DNA of 64,000 nt from Acridotheres tristis. Taxonomy: Eukaryota > Chordata > Aves > Passeriformes > Sturnidae. A model generated the notes under the pieces. The model saw only the letters and a list, made by a program, of their open reading frames with translations. It ran no database searches and had not been told where the DNA came from. Positions 11,501 through 25,132 of the stretch are shown one piece after another. The stretch covers positions 8,381,491 to 8,445,490 of the forward strand of contig CM072905.1 in NCBI GenBank assembly GCA_037013685.1. Direction: 5' to 3'. The position numbers and the translations under genes are program-made. Position 1 is the stretch's first letter; the number at the start of each line of letters is the position of its first letter.

Positions 11501-14500
11501 AATTGAAATCATTTTAATAATTCATGCCTCATTACCTTGCCACATGGCAGTTCAAAGACCATCTCCTAATCCTTTAACCCTTCTCTCCTGCGTCCTTTGG
11601 TTTGGTTTCTTAGTTTAATCAGTGAAGAAACAAAATGGGGAATGCTCATCAGCACTTGCCCATGGGGACAAAACCCAATGGGGGCTGGTGAGTGTGAGCT
11701 CTTAATCCCCTTCCTCCTGCCCTCCTTGGTTTCCTGATTTGATCTCTCACTGCCAGCTGAACCAGTAAAGAAATTAATAAACTATCTATTAGATATGCCA
11801 AGCTGTTGGCTGAAGCTGGAATTGCTTTATGGTGTGTCTTGGTACAGCACTAAGGACAAGCAGCTTTATATGGCCAGGTAAGAACTGCTGGAAGCCATTG
11901 TGTCCTTTATCCTGTGACATCTCCTAGGATTTTTCCAGCTTTGAGTTGTCCTCTGGGCAGTCAGTCCCACAGCCATGTCCTTTCTCCTTAGCAGAATTGC
12001 AATTTGAAAGTCAGGATACCAGAATACAGTAGTTTTAAATGCTTTTGAAGCTTTCCTTTTGCCCCCTTGGCCATCGAGGCAGAGAACACCTGATATCTAT
12101 TTACTCTTCCAGTACTACGTGGGCAGATTGCAAACAATAAAGTAAGATCTAATGTTATTTATGGCTGCAAGTATGATCCTGTTCTCCCATGAAAAGGAAA
12201 TAACCTTGTAAAAGCACATTCATTTTAAGCACAGTGTGTATTTACACACAGGAAGGGTCCCTCCTTCACCAATTTAACTCAATGTGGATGAGGGAAACCA
12301 AACCACGTACACACAAACATGCACCAACATGTGCAAAATAAGAGTGCTAGCAGGAGATTTCAACAGCAGCAGAGACTATCACTCTATCATTTATAAATTA
12401 TTACTCAATATGTTCCAGCAGGCAGGTAGACAGAGCTGGAGATAACCCTGCAGCACAAGGAGCAGCAGGAGCTCTGTGCTGCTCTCTCCTCTCCTCCAGC
12501 ACCCAGAGCTGAGCCCTGAGCCTCCAGCATCTCCTCGGAGCTGACCACGAGCCCCTCCATGCTGAGCTCCCCCCCGAGCATCCCCTGACAGGGCAGAGCT
12601 GCTGCCCGGGGTGCAGAGAGCCTCAGGCTGCAGTGCTGGAGGTTTGTGCCCACTGCTTTTGAGTTGGTGTCCTGGGGAGCAGGTCTGGGTCCCCAGCAGC
12701 ACAGCCAGCACAGGGTCACCTTGGGGAACGCTCCAAACACACACAGAGGTCAAACCTCAGGGGATGGAAACCTGCCCAGCTCCAGTGGCATTAGAAGAGG
12801 AGATTCATCCTGGTTTTTTAAGGCTATCACAAAGGTTTTCCTGTGGAACGCAGAGCCATTCCCACTTCCCTGCAGCAGGGAGAGGGGATGGCTCACCTGC
12901 TCCCTCTGTGAAGTGCTTATCAGAGGAGCTGCTGTGCCTGTGGATGGTCTGGATTAGCGTGGAGAGTCCCCCGTGCCTTTTCCCAGGCTGGATGAATGCC
13001 TAGCAAGAAAAGGGATCTTTGCAGGGAATTTATTAGGCAGCCTGAGCAGCACTACAGAAGCTGCATGTTACCTTTGAAGCCTTAAATAAAATCTATTGAC
13101 AGATCACTCTACCTGCAGGGAGAGGACAAAGGTGATCAAACACAGATTTCTTTCAGGGATGAGCTCTGAGCCGAAGCTCTCTCCATTTAACAGGGACAAG
13201 TCCAATGAGTGTGGCTCATGGCAGAGCTGTGTGGGTGATGTGCTGCCCACGGGCAGGATGCTCAGCTGATGAGGCCGTTTCAGCCATTAGACCCATCCAA
13301 CATGTCATGCTGCTCTTAAATGTTGCAGAACCAAGGTGCCCATGTGAGTTTTTGCCCTCAGAGCACCAATAAGAATTCTTAATTCCCCTTTTCTATCACT
13401 TCTTACATTAACGAGGCTGCCCAGTGACAAAAAATGTTAAGGTTTTCAAGTACCATCAAATTGGATTTTCCAGTTTGTAGGAGAGGAAAAGTAAAGGTCA
13501 CAGTGATCATTACAGCTGTCTTCTTATTCAAAGCAGAGCACTTTAGAGAAGAGTTTGGCCTCACTTCTAATCAGCATTCAGTACTGAAGAGCTTGGGGCT
13601 CTTCTGGTCTGGGCAAGGGGCCAGAGAGTGACTCTGAGCAGAAAAAGTAAGCAAAGTCTACTTTAATATCATTGAGCTAACCAGGTGAAATATAAAAAAA
13701 TAAGTCAATTAAAGCACAAAGCTCTAATTCAGTTTTCTGAATTTCAGTTCCTTTCCACATAACAAGATTAGGAATTACAGTAAAACAGGCAAGACACTGA
13801 TCATGAGTTTGGTCTTTAAGGAGGATAAAAATGGTGCCTTGGAGAAAATGCTGCCAACGTGCACAGAACTCAAAGGATCAGAACAGAGCTGTGGGTCACG
13901 GAAGGAATCAGAGTGGAAGTCCAAGAATTTGCCACAGCCGTGTTCTGGACTGCTCTGAAAGATTACCTGCTCCAAATTCATCCTCTCTGAGAGCTGGCTG
14001 CTGATCCCTCTCAATTCCCAGGCACACTGCACCCTTCAGTCTCCATCCAGCTTTTCACAGCTGAATCTCCTCCAGCTCTTCCCTTCCAAAGCCATGTTAA
14101 AGTCTTTTAAGGCATCCCAAGCGTTATCCCGTTGAACACAAAGGAAGGGAGCTGACCATGTCTCTCCTCCCTCCCTGGCCATCCCTTCCAGCCACGCTGC
14201 CAACTCCCAGCACATCCTGACCATATATTTAGTCTGCAGTCATTTGCTTTGCATTGTCTTGTGCGGGGTCCAAGCACAGGAATTACATATCCAGCGAGGC
14301 ATCCAGCGCTCTGGGAAACCCTGGAGCTTTGGAGACTCAACTCCTCGTGCTGCTGCCAGAGTTGAGAGACCTCGTGGTCCAGAGCAGCACAGGGACTCAG
14401 AGGAGCTGAATGGCAGCTGAGGGAGACAACCCCAAATCCCTGCCTGTGTGTGCTGGCAGAGTGAGAATGGCCATTACATTGATGCAGGGAAGGGATCAGT

Positions 14501-15611
14501 GCTGTGGGCACTGGGTGAGGGTCCTTGGCAGTCCTACCTGCCAGGGCACAGCCACGGGCACTTCATGGCAGAGAGGCTGAGGCACAAGAGCCACCACAGC
14601 ATCCTTAAAATGGCAAAAAAGCTCCAACTGGCAAAAAAACATTTCCAACTCAGGCTCCTTCACTTTGTTTATAAGGAAAGATTGGGTAGGGGAGCTTGGT
14701 TGGATAGAAAACCCTTGGAGGCCAGTGGCTGTGAGACACCTTCTCCTAAGGCACCCAAAGCTTCTCATCTGTCTGCCTTCAAAGGAGACAAAGCTCATCT
14801 GTGACTGAGCATCTGGGCCAAGCAGTGTCACCAATCTCAGCCTGGAGCTAAACCTGCCAGACCAAAGCAGATCAGGAGCCTTGAGGGAGTGACCCAGCAG
14901 AGCACAAGGCTGCCCTGAGGCTCCAGCCCAGCCCAGGGAGGTGGGAGAGGCTGGCACACCAGGGTGGAGCAGTGATGGCACTCACCTCCTGTACCCCATG
15001 CAGCAGGTCTGATTTAACCAACACTCCAGAGCTGAGCATAAGTCACTTCCTAAAAAAATGGTGATAAAGAGGCTGTTTAGACTGGCCTGTGTCCTCACCC
15101 CAAGCTGGAGGTGCAAATAGGGTGGAAGTGAGAAGCAGAGCCATCACTGCCCCCAGCCCCCAAGATTTACACCCCTGAGGTGAGCCTGGCTTAGGGCAGA
15201 GCAAGATCTGATGTGCAGGAACAGGATGTTCATCCTGGAGAGAGCTCCTTCTCTAATCCCTGCCTGGGGTAAAACCAGCTCCTTTTACTCTGTTTTCATC
15301 AACCATTTCATGGTGGCACAGTGAACACCAGGACTGCAGGTGTTTGTGCCCCACAGGTGGAAGATGAGCTGTAGGAATTGTCAGAACCCACCACAGACAG
15401 GGCACCTGCTGGGATCCCTGAAAACACCTCAGGAGCCTTCAGGGGGGGGTGGTGATGTTGGGAAGTGCTGGAACAATTGCTGGTGGTCAGATGAAATGGT
15501 TTTGTGCCCACCCAGCTCCTGTACCAGGCTGTGATGCCAAGCAGGAGCAAGGACACCCTTGCCATGGAAGGGAAAACGAAACGTGGTGATTTTCTCTCTA
15601 GAGCACGCTCC
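8571..15611. other. Non-coding stretch, no gene seen
   Basis: Seven kilobases without a supported gene. Frames such as 9623-10138 plus and 12391-12753 minus are GC-rich chance frames without splice borders or domains. Scattered AT-rich patches with TAAT words lie at 11.15-11.2, 11.5 and 13.4 kb, but none is distinctive. Confidence 0.4.
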
Positions 15612-15741
15612 CCTACGAGCCCGTTCACGCTTCAACACACAGAAATTCCTGAGGAAATATCACCCTCTTGTGTCCAAAGTGAAGCGAGCAAGAAATGCTC
15701 CAGGAGTGGAAAACAAAGGCATCCACATCACCCAGCTGCTC
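15612..15741 (+). CDS. Possible orphan internal coding exon
   Basis: A polypyrimidine tract and AG (ttttctctctag) precede an open stretch of 130 bases that ends in a consensus donor, CTCG|GTGAGC. In one frame it reads from HAPLRARSRF through QKFLRKYHPLVSKVKRARNA to GIHITQLLG, a basic, plausible helical peptide; both borders would be phase 1. CpG content is higher than nearby, as in coding DNA. I do not recognise the family, and no partner exon is found within several kilobases. It could be a decoy or a processed relic. Confidence 0.3.
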
Positions 15742-17029
15742 GGTGAGCACGGGGTCACAATTCCCGAGTTTAGAGAAGTGATGTCCAGGCTGAGGACAGG
15801 GATGGGGGAGCTGCCCTGCAGAGCTCCTGCAGAAAGGGCTGTGCTCTGCTCTTACTGCCTTAAATTCAACAGTCAGGCATCTCAATCCCATTTCACTCAG
15901 GATTCTACAAACTGTGAAAGGTGAAAAGCAGTGATTCCATGCACACACAAGTGACATGGATATTAATTAACCTTGCATGCTAGATTGGCACTGAGAGACC
16001 CTCATGGCATCAGCCTGCCCAGCTGGAACCACGAATCAGGGCAGAGCAATTAAATATTAAATATAGTCTGCTATTGCCAGTGCTCTGCTACAAAGAGTTA
16101 AACTTTCGCCAAAATCTGCCAGCTCGGTGTGCCACCTACCTGGGACATTTCTGGGCTTTGCCTGCAGGAGCCCGAGGCACTGTGTGCTCCCAGAGCTGTG
16201 GGATGGGCTGGGATGAGGAGGAGCATTTGCCAAGGTGCAGTCCTATGAGCTAAACTGGGCTTTCACTTTTAATCGAGATGTTAATCTGCCACTCAGGTCC
16301 CGCTTCAGACATGAGCTGTCACTACCAGCCACAACTTCATGTTCTTTCTCATACTTACTTCATTCTCGGCAAAACAAAACAAAACAAAACAAAACAAAAA
16401 AAAAAAAATTAAAATCTGCAAACATGACTTGAGTGAGGCAAATCTGTTTTTCCATAGTGAAAGATTTTTCTGTTCTCCTTTCTCCCCAGCAGGCCCAGGG
16501 CAGTTTCTCCTGGGCTTTGCAGAGGTGGCATCTCTGCAGCAACAACTGTGAGCTGCTCCCTCAGTACCCCTGGCACTGCTCATCCCCAGCTCACACCATC
16601 ACTGCTGCATGTGAGTTTGATTTTTGGAGGCTTTTTTTGTTTGTTTGTGTCTTTAAGGGTTTTTTTGGTGTTTTTTTCTTTGGGGGAGAGAGGTGTTTTA
16701 CAGTCTTTTTTGTTGTTGTTGGCTTTTTTTTGTTTGGGGGTTGATTTTTTTTTTCTTTTGTCCATGGCCATCTTAGCATCTCTCACACAACTCCAATTAT
16801 GACAGCAACCCTTCACAGAGTATTACCATATCTTCCAAAGGTTTTGATTACCTCATTTAGTTTGCTCTGCTCACTTGCAGCCAGAGTAAAAATATTTCCC
16901 ACTGTCCCATCCAAGCTCAGCTTGCTCATTCCAGAGTGCACAAGGTGCCATCTCCCATTTCACTCCCCCTGAATATTTCTGTCCATATCCTATAGCCTCT
17001 TAAAAAGCCACAAGCACACAAGCAATTTA
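15742..17029. other. Non-coding stretch with simple repeats
   Basis: Contains an (AAAAC)n microsatellite followed by an A run at 16372-16409 and a T/G-rich low-complexity tract at 16619-16760. Nothing else is identifiable. Confidence 0.6.
16372..16409. repeat. (AAAAC)n microsatellite with A-run
   Basis: About five copies of AAAAC followed by an A-only run. It is long enough to be length-variable. Confidence 0.9.
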
Positions 17030-17462
17030 GCTTGGGGAAAAAAAATAAGTGATAAATAGCAATAAAATAGCCAACTGCAGATATGAGATCCAGAATGTGT
17101 TTGTCATTTAGATTTAATCAAAATGTTAATAGGCATTCCGTGTTATTTGAGAATTTCAGATGTATTTAATATGAGAGGATTTGCATATCTACCACTGGGT
17201 TTTTAATCCTTGATAAATGTGTAGAATAATCAATTATTCAATGAACATACAAGAGTTGGCTGATTAAATCTCAATTATAAAGGCAAGTCTTACCCACTCT
17301 ATTTATTATGACTGTTCTCTCAGCATTGCCTAATTAAGCCATATTTGATTATGGGGTGAAAAACATTTATTGCAGATATTGTGGCTCTGTAATTGATGCA
17401 TATCTGTGGCCTGGCTGTTAAGCCCTAATAAATACATTTTAAACAGCTAATTATTTAATTAA
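17030..17462. promoter_or_regulatory. AT-rich block, candidate conserved enhancer
   Basis: An unusually AT-rich but non-repetitive block of about 430 bp carrying many TAAT/ATTA homeodomain core sites (for example cctaattaagcc and gctaattatttaattaac), a perfect POU octamer word ATTTGCAT near 17180, and taattgatgcatatc. High information content without coding potential resembles developmental conserved non-coding elements. Conservation itself cannot be seen from one sequence. Confidence 0.3.
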
Positions 17463-20400
17463 CAACACTCTTCCAAGCTCAGTGAAAACCATTCTGCAGC
17501 CCTGCCATGAAAGCCCTGATAGGAATGAAAGCTCTGGAAGCTGCTGCAATGTTTCCACCCCTCTCTCTGTGTGCCAGCCTTGCTGGGATGCTCCCAGCTC
17601 TGCCTCCAGTGCTTTGAAAAGAGAATCCACCACAAGGGTTGGGATGCACCAGTCCAAACTGGTCTCTGCAGGGTGGATATTGACTCCTGAACTGTGTTTA
17701 TCTGTCACAGCCCAGGGAGAGCAATAGGCACTAGCAGGCGATGCTGTGGTTTTGTTTGTAGGACACATCCAGCTCCTTTCATTTATCACTTTTTTTTCTT
17801 TAATTTTGGGCTGCCAACATTCTGTTCCTCCAGCAGGTTTTAGAAGCAGCCTCACAGGCTCACTCCCACCTTGAGGACAACTGAAGGTCAGCAAGATGAA
17901 AGTGCAGTTCAATGATATGACATGTTCAGTCACATCTTCTGAACTTTATTTTCTCACCCATTTCTTGAAAGCTTAACAAAACCTTCCAAGTCAAGCTATT
18001 TGCAGTCACTGCTCAGCCCAGGAGGCAGCTCTGTGCTGGTCCCCACTTTAATTAACTCCAGCTAACAAGAGAGGCAAAAGCACAAGAGCTTTGTGACTCT
18101 TCCATGGCAGGAGCCCTTCTGCAGGAGATTTAGGACATCACCAGGTGTCTGCAGTTTAGTTTCAGCTCCCAGCTCAGCAACTGGAGATGCTCAAAAAAGA
18201 AGAGCACCAGAGTGTGCCCAAGATTTATTTGTTTTCCCTCAGCTATGAGAATTTAACTCCTCTTCCTTTCTGACACTCTGGTACCAGAAAATCTACCACA
18301 GAAACAGGGGAAATGGAAAATAAAGGCTCTGTGTGAGATAAACACACACATGCACAGCACCAGCTCCCAAATACACACATCAGGTAGGCTGGGGGAAGAT
18401 TTAATGGTACTCAGAAAGCTCAGCAGCTCTGTGACTCTCTGGTGCTTTTCTGCAGGGATTGAAGATGTGCAGTTTAGGTTACTAAGCCACTGTCTTTTCC
18501 TGTGATTTAAAATTAGCATTGCTCTAAGTTTTCATTTCCTTCAGATCAAATCATTCAACCTGCTCTAACAACCCAGCTTTAAAAGCACTTGCCCAGCTCA
18601 TATTTTTTTAAACATGTTTGCTAATCTGAAGCAAGATTTGCTAATGCAAACCTAGTGGGATGTAATTGCAGCAGACACTAATATAAGTAGAAGAAGTTAG
18701 AAGGATTTTTGCTAAGAACTACAGAAACAATCCCAAAGCTCCTCAGAGACCCAGCAAAGCAAGCCTGCTGCCTTTCCCAGGAAGGATTCTTCCTTGCAAG
18801 GGATCTTGCAAAATACCATAATTGAATTATCCATCTGGTTATTATCAGAGAATTATCTGCTTCAGGGTTTCCTTCCCCCAGAAGCCAGAAATTGTGAAAA
18901 AATGAAAAAAAAAAAAAATCTGAAAAGCTGAATGCAAAGCACCCTGGTCAGCCCCAGCCAAAGCCTGTGGACCAGAGGAAATTAATTTCATTTGGTCCTT
19001 AGGAAACAAACATTGACAACCCCAATATCACACAGTGTTACCCACAGTCACTGCCCCAGCCACTCTGGCACCTCTTGATCCCCTTTGGGCCACCAAGGGA
19101 GCACAAGAGGCAACAACAATCTGAGCCCCTTGAACGCAGGGATGCTGTGATTTTCTCTTCAACTCAAATGCCCTGGTTTATCTGTTAGTGAGGGATCCTC
19201 TTCAGGAGTTCTGCATGCTCCTTTGTAAGGGAATTATAAGTAAATTATACTAATGATTTGTAAAGTAATCACAATTTGAATGCAATTTTGACCTCAAACC
19301 ATTTTTAACTCCACAGAATATTAAGTACCAGCTCCCATCTAACAGGCAGTGGTATTGCCTTCTCCTCCAGCTATAATGAACCTCAAATTACCAACCCTGC
19401 TCTTCTCTCTCCTCTACCAGCCAGCCTGGTCAACTGGACCCAGAAGTTCCACCCACAGCACCCCAAGCATTATCATCTTCTCAATAAATTCGGAGCCATC
19501 TGTTTTGTGGCTCTAACCAGGTTTGATGGCAGCAAACAGCACACTGGCCTTGCAAACACCCACGGTCTCTTTGAGCAGCCTGTCAGGTGCTTCAAAGTCT
19601 CTGAAAAACCAGGCAAATGTAACAAATCAAACCAGAACTGTGTGTGTAAAAACCACTGCTGAATATTGATGGTTTAAAACTCAGTCCAAACCAGCTCAAT
19701 GACGTAGTTTTTGTCTCAGAAAGAATCACTCAAAGGAGAATACTCCCCTATTTTTATCTTGGGGGAGTGATTTCACACTGGGGCTAAATGCAGACCCTTT
19801 GGGGTAAGGCATATATTGAAGAGAAATGCAGCTACCTGCATCCTCCACCCACAGCTGATGGGGAGAGGGCAGGGATTCCTCTGGAGTGGGATCATCTGTT
19901 TGCAGCTCTGAGCTGCTTTTTCCTGGGAGGAAAAGTCAATGCTGAAGATCTATCATTAGGACTTATCATCAAAAGAATTCTAATGAAGCAGAAATCCTAA
20001 ACGTAGAAAATTAAAGAGCCTCCTGTTTTATCCCTGGTATCTAAATCCTGTAGGCAACATGAAAGTCACTGAAATATTGCTAAGCCTGAATAATAGAAAA
20101 TGTACAGATGAGAATCTTCCTCTGATGAATATTTGATAGTCTCAGCATGGAATGTGGAGAGCACCTTCACTCCCACACCCATCTGTGTGTACATGCAGAA
20201 AGCTCTAGAGGCTGACACACTAGCCAAGAGTCTAAAATTAAAGAGATTTTGCCATGCAAAAGCACAACCATCAGCTTCTGTGCTCCTTTGCCAGCCAGGC
20301 AGCACAAACTCCTCCTCCCTGTGATGTTCATCAGTCTCTCCCTTCACCCTGTTCCCCTTTCAAGCCCCTCCACACTGTGCATTTCCAGGTTCGAGCACAA

Positions 20401-20499
20401 GAAAACCTTGTTCCTAAAGCAGTTCGTTCAGCACAAACTGACATCAAGAATATCTCTCACAACAACTCTGTTGTGTGGCTGTATCAGCTCCACTGTCAC
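17463..20499. other. Non-coding stretch, no gene seen
   Basis: No supported exon. One open stretch at about 19336-19662 plus lacks an ATG and ends in a cysteine-rich peptide; it is noted under findings only. An A-run lies near 18906-18919. Confidence 0.4.
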
Positions 20500-20848
20500 T
20501 GTGGAGACAGGTGTGACACAAACAGACACACTACATTTCAGAAGGCTAACAAACCTTTTATTACAGCAGCACACTGTCTTTTATACCCTCTGCACAGTTT
20601 ACACTTCCTTCATTGGTTACAATTAGTCAACGTAACATTGATTGGTGTAAAACCATCTACACCTCTGTTTTCCATAAAACTTTTCTAAAAATTCTTTCCC
20701 AGCTCAGGTTTTCTTTCTGCTTATCTCCTTCTCCTCTTCTTGGTCTCCAGGCCAACGGTGCTGACAGAATACCTGTCAGGAATAAGCCTCATTCATTAGC
20801 CCTCTCTGGCCCCCAGACCAGCTGTGGGTCCTACTCTACCTCACCACA
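20500..20848 (-). mobile_element. Probable solo LTR
   Basis: Read on the minus strand the block starts TGTGG and ends CCACA, a TG...CA element with a 5-bp inverted terminus. In order it contains a TATA-like GTATAAAAG and, 20-30 bp later, an AATAAA, as LTR promoters and poly(A) signals are arranged. No PBS or internal retroviral sequence adjoins it, so it is read as a solo LTR. No clear target-site duplication was found. Confidence 0.45.
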
Positions 20849-23800
20849 TTTACTGTGAGTCCCTCTCCTCGGGCAGCAGCTGCTCAAAGTCCCTGGGCTG
20901 GGCCAAACCCCAGTGCTGAGACTAGCCAAAACCAGGGAGCAGCTTTTCCTGGCACTGCTGGGGCCAGGCTGAGGTGTGAGCACAGCTCAGTATCAGCTCA
21001 CAGGAGTTCCAAAGGGATAAACTCGAGCTCAGACCGGGAACGATGCCACCAGCAGGAGGATTCAGGGACAGAGCAGGAAGACACTTCAGTCCTGGGATGG
21101 GCTGGACCTAGACACGGAATTATTTTGTGTGCTGGAATTGTGCAAGGTCCTTTCTAGACCTTGCTGGCCCTAGCCCACGACTCTGCTTTAGCATCCTTCC
21201 TGGTGCCTCCTCCCACCCTTTAGGAACAGTCTGTCTTTCTCCATTCTCCTAAAATGGCCTATTTTTAACAATCCAGGGAGTTTCCTCCCTCATTAATGGG
21301 TATGCCCAGAGGTGTGGCAGCTGGTGTCTAATCTAAGCACAGGAACAGATATTAATAAAAGCCTTTACACTATTACACCATTAAACACCACTACGTAATC
21401 ATGTTTTCCTGTTCAGCATTGATGCCAACTCCTGCTGCAGTATTCACCATTCACCAAGTCTTCTAAATGTGCTTTCATTGATGTAAAAAAAATATGTTTG
21501 AGGCCACAGAGTATTAAGTACGGATTTCCTTCTTTTACACTGGTATTTCCTTTTTCTTTAGCTGAAAAGAGTGTCAGAGTCACAACACTTCTCCTTTCCC
21601 CTCAATTGGCCAGGCTGCTCGACAAAGCTAAAGGCAGATTTAACCACAATCTGATGTAAATAAAGAGTAGCATCTCAGAGCTAAGACTTGTTGTACTTGT
21701 GGTTTTGAAGATGCATCCTGTTTTGATGTCTTCAAAACAAATAAAAAACAAAAGCAGAGAGGAAGAGCCCAAAAAACAAAAATGCATCTTCCAAATCTTA
21801 CAAACTAAACTTGCTCCTGAGGAAATACGCTGCCAGCACAAATATTAAGGAAAACTGCACAATGAAGAGTTGAGGGTTTGAGGCATTGCATGTGCTTGCC
21901 TTTTTATTTAAAGCCTTTTAACATAGATGAAAAGGCCACAGTTGTGCTGGGGTCTTGCTTTAGGCCCCTGTTGGACAAAAGCAGCCACAGAGTCAGAAGG
22001 TGCTGCCCGGGGGCGGATGCCAGCTGATGTGCAAGGTGCAACTAAACCACAGCAAGAGATGGTGACATCCCCTCCTTCACTTGCTGGCTGGGCTGAGAGC
22101 ACTTCCAGAGTGAGCACAGCACCAGCTCAGGGCTGCTGGCTGTCCTGGGGACACGGGGAACATCCAGCACCTTCCTCCCCAAAACACTGCACCTGCCTCA
22201 GGGTTACACCTGCACTCCAGCTGCAGTGCAGCTGTGGGCATCTCCTACTTTTTCTAGATTGTCTGGCAAGTAATTCAGCTTCAGAGATTCACAGTGCCCA
22301 CAGAGCTCATGTTTCACATTTAACCACAAAGAGCTGGCTTGTTTTCCTGAGACCAAGCTTCTGCTGGAGGACAGCAGTGGTGCTTCATGCACCCACATCA
22401 GCAGGGACTGCCCCAGGATCAGCTCCCTCAATAACCCAGCTGTTTTCTCTCAGTATTTCTAACCTGGTACTGTAGGACCTGCAGTTCCCAGAACACACAA
22501 AAACCAATCAAAAAAACCCAGTACAGAACTGGACAATTACTTTGTCTAACACAGCTTTACCTCCAAGAAGGCTAAAACAGCACTTACCTAAAAATCCTGG
22601 CAAGTGACTCAACGAAACCAAGCTCCTCTCTTCCTGCTCCTCTGCTTTGCATCGTGACTCCCTGGGTGCCCCAGGAAACCTCAGCTGCTCCTCACTACCT
22701 GCCCATCTCAGCTGCAGGGAACCTGGAGTGGGGGATTCATTTCCTGCCACCTGCTGATGTGAAAGGGCCTCTATACCCAGCTGTGTAATGTAAGAGCATT
22801 AGAGTCACTTAAAGAGGATTATATGTATAGCTGAGCAGCCTTAAAATTTTCCAGGGAAATCTTACTCCCAACAGTAAGGAATCTTTCAACCAGCAAAGGA
22901 CATTTCAGAACTGATAATATGTTGTCCAAGCAGATACAAATACTCTGTGGTTTGCATTTCAAGAATATATCAGCATTTTAGGAGGAACCTTGGTATGGAC
23001 CAGCTGGGCCACCCAACAGCTGGCAGGGTTCAGTAGCAGCTCATGTCACATCACATTTCAGGGGACTGGGGGCAGCAGATCAGTGCTGCAGAAAAGTAAT
23101 TGCACAGCTCCTAGATGAACTGAGTAGTGGGTAACGTTTTCTATCTCCAGTTGCTGATCTTCTGAGTCTTGAGTTTATGCCTGAATGTGCCCAGTCCGGC
23201 AAGGAATGTCCCTGCTTTCCCTATAACCCTTCAAGTGTAACTGCTAAACATCTCTGCACCTAGCAGACAGAGAGCTCTGTATGTGTGAGCATGGTTTTTC
23301 CTAGCAAGTAAGCAGTTTTCAATAGCTAAAAGGGTGAATAAATCAATAATTTAAGAAAACTCAAAGAAACAAAAAAACCCCAAAACATAACCAAAACAAA
23401 AGCCTTCCCACAACAGCAGAAAAACCCAAACCCAGCAACCCCAGCCCTCCAGCACATAAATTTTTGATTACTCTGTCTCTTAGGCAGGTTCTTTGTTATT
23501 GCCACAGACTGTGGTCCCCTCTCCCTGTTTTGTCCCTGTCACAGAGGAGTTCATGGTCCCACGAGGTGCCAAGTACACACAGCAGCTGAGGCTCATGGCT
23601 GCACCCCAGCAAGCTCAGGCACTGATCACAACTCCGAGCTGGAGCTCAGAACAGCCCAGGTGCCACTGGATTTATTCAGGATCTGTACAAATGCCAAGTT
23701 TCTGCATCAGGAGCTGAGCATTGTAAACTGCATTTCTCCACACTGGGATACCTGAGATACCCAAACAAGCTCTAACACGAGGGATCAGAAATGATCTAAT

Positions 23801-24489
23801 TGTGGGCAGAGTTTCTGAGCCCAGAGGGAATTTGGGTCTGCAGGGGCCAGACTGCTGCTGCTGCCTGAGCTAGCAATGCACAGAGGAGAGCTGCACAGGC
23901 TGAGGAGACATGCCCAAATAAAGTGATGCAGTGCTGCAGCTGAGAAGCTCAGCAGGGGATGTCAATGGCCATAAATACCATACATTACTCTCCACTCTAA
24001 TGTAGAGAATCGATTTGAGATAAATAAACCACATGAAAGATAAATCTCAGATTATATCATTGGTGACTGTCAGAGCAAGGTCATTTCTTGTGGGGACGGA
24101 GATGTTACAGTCACCAAACACAATGTGCTGCTGGCACATGCCAAACATCCTGCTGGGAAAAAAACCCAAGCAAAATCAGGAGGTGCTTTCTCTTATGTCT
24201 TTGTGCTAGGAAGTAGATGAGGTTTGCTCATCAAAAAATTAAATTTTTAAAATGTGAAGTAATGACAGTGGTGTCGGCTCATCCCTGGGCAGGTTTGATT
24301 GTCACATTATCCTCTTCTACCTCATTCCATGCAACAACAGAATTACAGGAATATGAGGGACGTGTTTTATGTTGGTGGGATTGAAGGAAAACTGCTTCAC
24401 TACCTGCCACAGTGGCCTCAGTCCAGGGACATCAGCTGCCCAGTGCCTCAGCTTCTCTTCATTAAACTGGGCAGAGCAGAAGATAGAGT
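20849..24489. other. Non-coding stretch, no gene seen
   Basis: No supported exon on either strand. Composition is mixed, with an A/C-rich low-complexity patch at 23355-23440. Confidence 0.4.
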
Positions 24490-25132
24490 TGTTGGGAAGG
24501 ATAAAGTTTGACAGGAAGCTCTCAGAGATGTGTATGTATAACAGAAAGATCTTTGAATGTAGAATTTGAAGAAGGAATAGAAATGAAAACAAGTTTTGAT
24601 ATAGAAGAAAAGAATTGCTGAGCCAGTCTTACTGGATAACTAGAAAGCAAAGGGTAAGTGAGCTGGAAGGGGTTTTTATGGCTTAGAGCAAAGGATAAAT
24701 CCACCTCAAACAAAAGATATTTTTACCAAGCAAAAAGATTTTCACCGGCAAACAAGAAAGCCAATGTTGCAAGTAGAGAAAAGATCTCAAAATTTTCCAC
24801 TGCAAGAAAACTGAAAAACAACTCCTAGCTTAAACTGTGACATACTAACTTTTTGTGATTAGAAAATAGTACCATGGATATGGTAATGTTAGTAGTTATG
24901 ATAGGCTATAGGTAATAGTAAAGGTATTGATTGGTTGTCATGTATTAAGATGCTCTGTAAAGAAAAGTATAGAATGCATTGTAACCAGAACTAGAGTTGG
25001 CTTCAGACAAGCCTACAGCTGATGCTGAAAAGGCTGTGGGCTGGGCTCCTGTCACCCAGGACCCCTGAATTGCTGTATCCTCTGGGTACAATAAACAGCA
25101 TTTTAAACAGGAGTCCCACATCCCTCATTTCA
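24490..25132 (+). mobile_element. Probable solo LTR
   Basis: The block begins TGTTGGGAAGGATAAAG and ends after an AATAAA at 25090-25095 with about 35 more bases to a CA. The A/G-rich body followed by a short C/T-rich end region fits a songbird ERV LTR. The right end is uncertain by some tens of bases. No retroviral coding sequence adjoins either side. Confidence 0.45.
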
